A DNA stretch of 64,000 nt from Flammeovirga pectinis (GTDB taxonomy: Bacteria; Bacteroidota; Bacteroidia; Cytophagales; Flammeovirgaceae), in contig NZ_CP034562.1 of the NCBI RefSeq assembly GCF_003970675.1, positions 682,001 to 746,000 on the forward strand, given 5' to 3'. Below, piece after piece: positions 63,009 through 64,000 of the stretch. A program made the position numbers and the translations under genes. Below the pieces are notes generated by a model. It saw nothing but the letters and a program-made list of their open reading frames with translations, was not told the DNA's origin and made no database searches. Each line of letters opens with the position of its first letter. Within the stretch, counting starts at the first letter, position 1.

Positions 63009-63620
63009 ATGACAGTAAAGAATTTAATTCAAGAAATGCAGCATATATCGAGTTTTTCAATTATTGAGGCAGACATTAATGAGCATAGAGAATATGCGAA
63101 GGATATCTGTTCTCAGATCGAAGAATCAGCAAAAGCCAGAGGTACTGGTATTGCAAAAAGAAGCATTGAATATATAGAAAATAAATTTGTAGAAGGTAAA
63201 GGAGTTATAGCAATTGCTGACGATGGTACTTTTGCAGGGTTTTGTTATATTGAGTCTTGGGGACATAATAAATATGTTGCTAACTCAGGTTTAATTGTGA
63301 ATCCTAAATTTAGAGGAACTGGTTTAGCAAAAGCGATTAAAAAGAAAGCTTTTCAACTTTCTAGAAAGAAATATCCTGATGCAAAATTATTTGGTTTAAC
63401 AACAAGTTTACCTGTAATGAGAATTAACAGTGAACTAGGGTATAGACCAGTTACATTTTCTGAATTGACAGATGATGAACAATTTTGGAAAGGTTGTCAG
63501 AGTTGTGTGAATTATGATATTCTACAACGTACTGAACGTAAGCATTGCTTATGTACAGGAATGATTTTCGATCCAAAAGATCCGAGATACAAATCAACAG
63601 TTGATACTGAAGTAGAGTAA
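63009..63620 (+). CDS. GNAT acetyltransferase, likely first enzyme of arginine synthesis
   Basis: A 203-residue protein. The GNAT fold is seen at about 75-145: GVIAIADDGTFAGFCYIES, NSGLIVNPKFRGTGLAKAIKKKAF (acetyl-CoA loop near 102-112) and LFGLTTSLPVMRINSELGYRPV. The C-terminal part contains CQSC (about 163-166) and CLC (about 183-185), which may bind zinc. Its place just before argG suggests that it makes N-acetyl-glutamate, replacing classical ArgA. This is inferred from gene order, which is usual in Bacteroidetes. It is 35 bases before argG. Confidence 0.8.
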   Translation: MTVKNLIQEMQHISSFSIIEADINEHREYAKDICSQIEESAKARGTGIAKRSIEYIENKFVEGKGVIAIADDGTFAGFCYIESWGHNKYVANSGLIVNPKFRGTGLAKAIKKKAFQLSRKKYPDAKLFGLTTSLPVMRINSELGYRPVTFSELTDDEQFWKGCQSCVNYDILQRTERKHCLCTGMIFDPKDPRYKSTVDTEVE

Positions 63621-63655
63621 CAACAAAGAAATTAACAATACAAACAATTAGTAAG

Positions 63656-64000
63656 ATGAGTAATAAAGTGGTTTTGGCCTTTAGTGGTGGATTAGATACA
63701 ACTTATTGTGTAAAGTATCTATCAGAAGAAAGAGGGTTAGAAGTGCATACCGCTATCGTTCAGACAGGAGGTTTCTCGGACGAAGAGTTGAAAGAAATTG
63801 AGGAAAAGGCTTATAAATTAGGCGTTGCTTCTCATATTACATTAGATCAAACAGAAACATTTTACGACCAATGTGTAAAATACTTGGTATTCGGAAATGC
63901 TTTAAGATATAACACTTATCCATTATCTGTAAGTGCAGAGCGTGTATTCCAAGCTTTGGCAATTGCAGAATATGCTAAGAAAATTGATGCAGATAGTATT
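63656..64000 (+). CDS. argG: Argininosuccinate synthase, 3' end beyond the window
   Basis: The frame is open from ATG 63656 to the right edge (115 complete codons). MSNKVVLAFSGGLDTTYCVK contains the PP-loop SGGLDT that binds ATP, followed by VQTGGFSDEELKEIEEKAYKLG, ITLDQTETFYDQCVKYLVFGNALR and the YPLSVSAER segment of the citrulline/aspartate site. About 290 residues are missing. The enzyme joins citrulline and aspartate. It probably forms an operon with the GNAT gene upstream and further arg genes downstream. Confidence 0.93.
   Translation, partial: MSNKVVLAFSGGLDTTYCVKYLSEERGLEVHTAIVQTGGFSDEELKEIEEKAYKLGVASHITLDQTETFYDQCVKYLVFGNALRYNTYPLSVSAERVFQALAIAEYAKKIDADSI

Overview
This window looks like chromosomal DNA of a marine Bacteroidetes bacterium of the Cytophagales, most probably Flammeovirga or a close relative. 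The signs are low GC, many Ala-Gln signal peptide ends (A-Q-x), C-terminal type IX secretion (T9SS) sorting domains, promoter -7 boxes of the Bacteroidetes form TAnnTTTG, and Bacteroidetes-type clusters (exbB/exbD/exbD, folP-cdaA, DUF1599/BT_3928-like). The genus is inferred from gene content and protein style, not from a marker search. I found no rRNA, tRNA, CRISPR array, prophage or intact insertion sequence.

Layout. 1-1.4 kb: an ABC-F ATPase cut by the left edge. 1.6-10.6 kb: the accessory part, with two iota-carrageenase-like (GH82) paralogues flanking a pair of small lipoproteins, then two large T9SS-exported surface proteins. 10.7-17.3 kb: DUF6984-like, RibD/DHFR-like, ABC-F, YceI, an outer-membrane barrel, a small Sm-like protein, glutamate decarboxylase and a membrane partner. 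17.4-25.5 kb: M23 peptidase, TonB, class V aminotransferase, queuosine-precursor transporter, Hpt protein, RluB-type pseudouridine synthase and NDH-2. 25.6-32.5 kb: PEP carboxylase, an outer-membrane transporter-like barrel, AlkD, a TPR/TonB-C protein, a D15/BamA-like barrel and Tag glycosylase. 32.6-37.9 kb: rny, zapA, a coiled-coil protein and pheT. 38-44.5 kb: GAF protein, TPMT-like methyltransferase, GPx-like lipoprotein, STAS-like protein, M28 peptidase, an exported unknown and a DUF885 lipoprotein. 44.7-54.5 kb: a double-length D-Ala-D-Ala ligase with a PASTA protein, LRR protein, cdaA, folP, DUF1599, DoxX-like protein, a lone DppB-type permease and aroK. 54.5-60 kb: DUF3108, TatD, asparaginase and the exbB-exbD motor operon. 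60-64 kb: type I pullulanase lipoprotein and the start of an arginine operon (GNAT then argG, cut by the right edge).

How the parts fit. Much of the window is housekeeping: wall synthesis, RNA turnover, cell division, one-carbon and second-messenger metabolism, anaplerosis and DNA alkylation repair. The outer-membrane energy system is split: exbB/exbD/exbD lie near 58 kb, tonB near 20 kb, and a secreted protein with a TonB C-terminal domain near 30 kb. Polysaccharide use is represented by the GH82 pair and the pullulanase, without a SusCD pair or sulfatases nearby.

Most notable points: both GH82 proteins have Gly where the characterised Alteromonas enzyme has its second catalytic acid; a fused double Ddl; a triple-module surface protein; an Sm-like small protein in a phylum not known for classical Hfq; and structured leaders before rluB, pheT and exbB.
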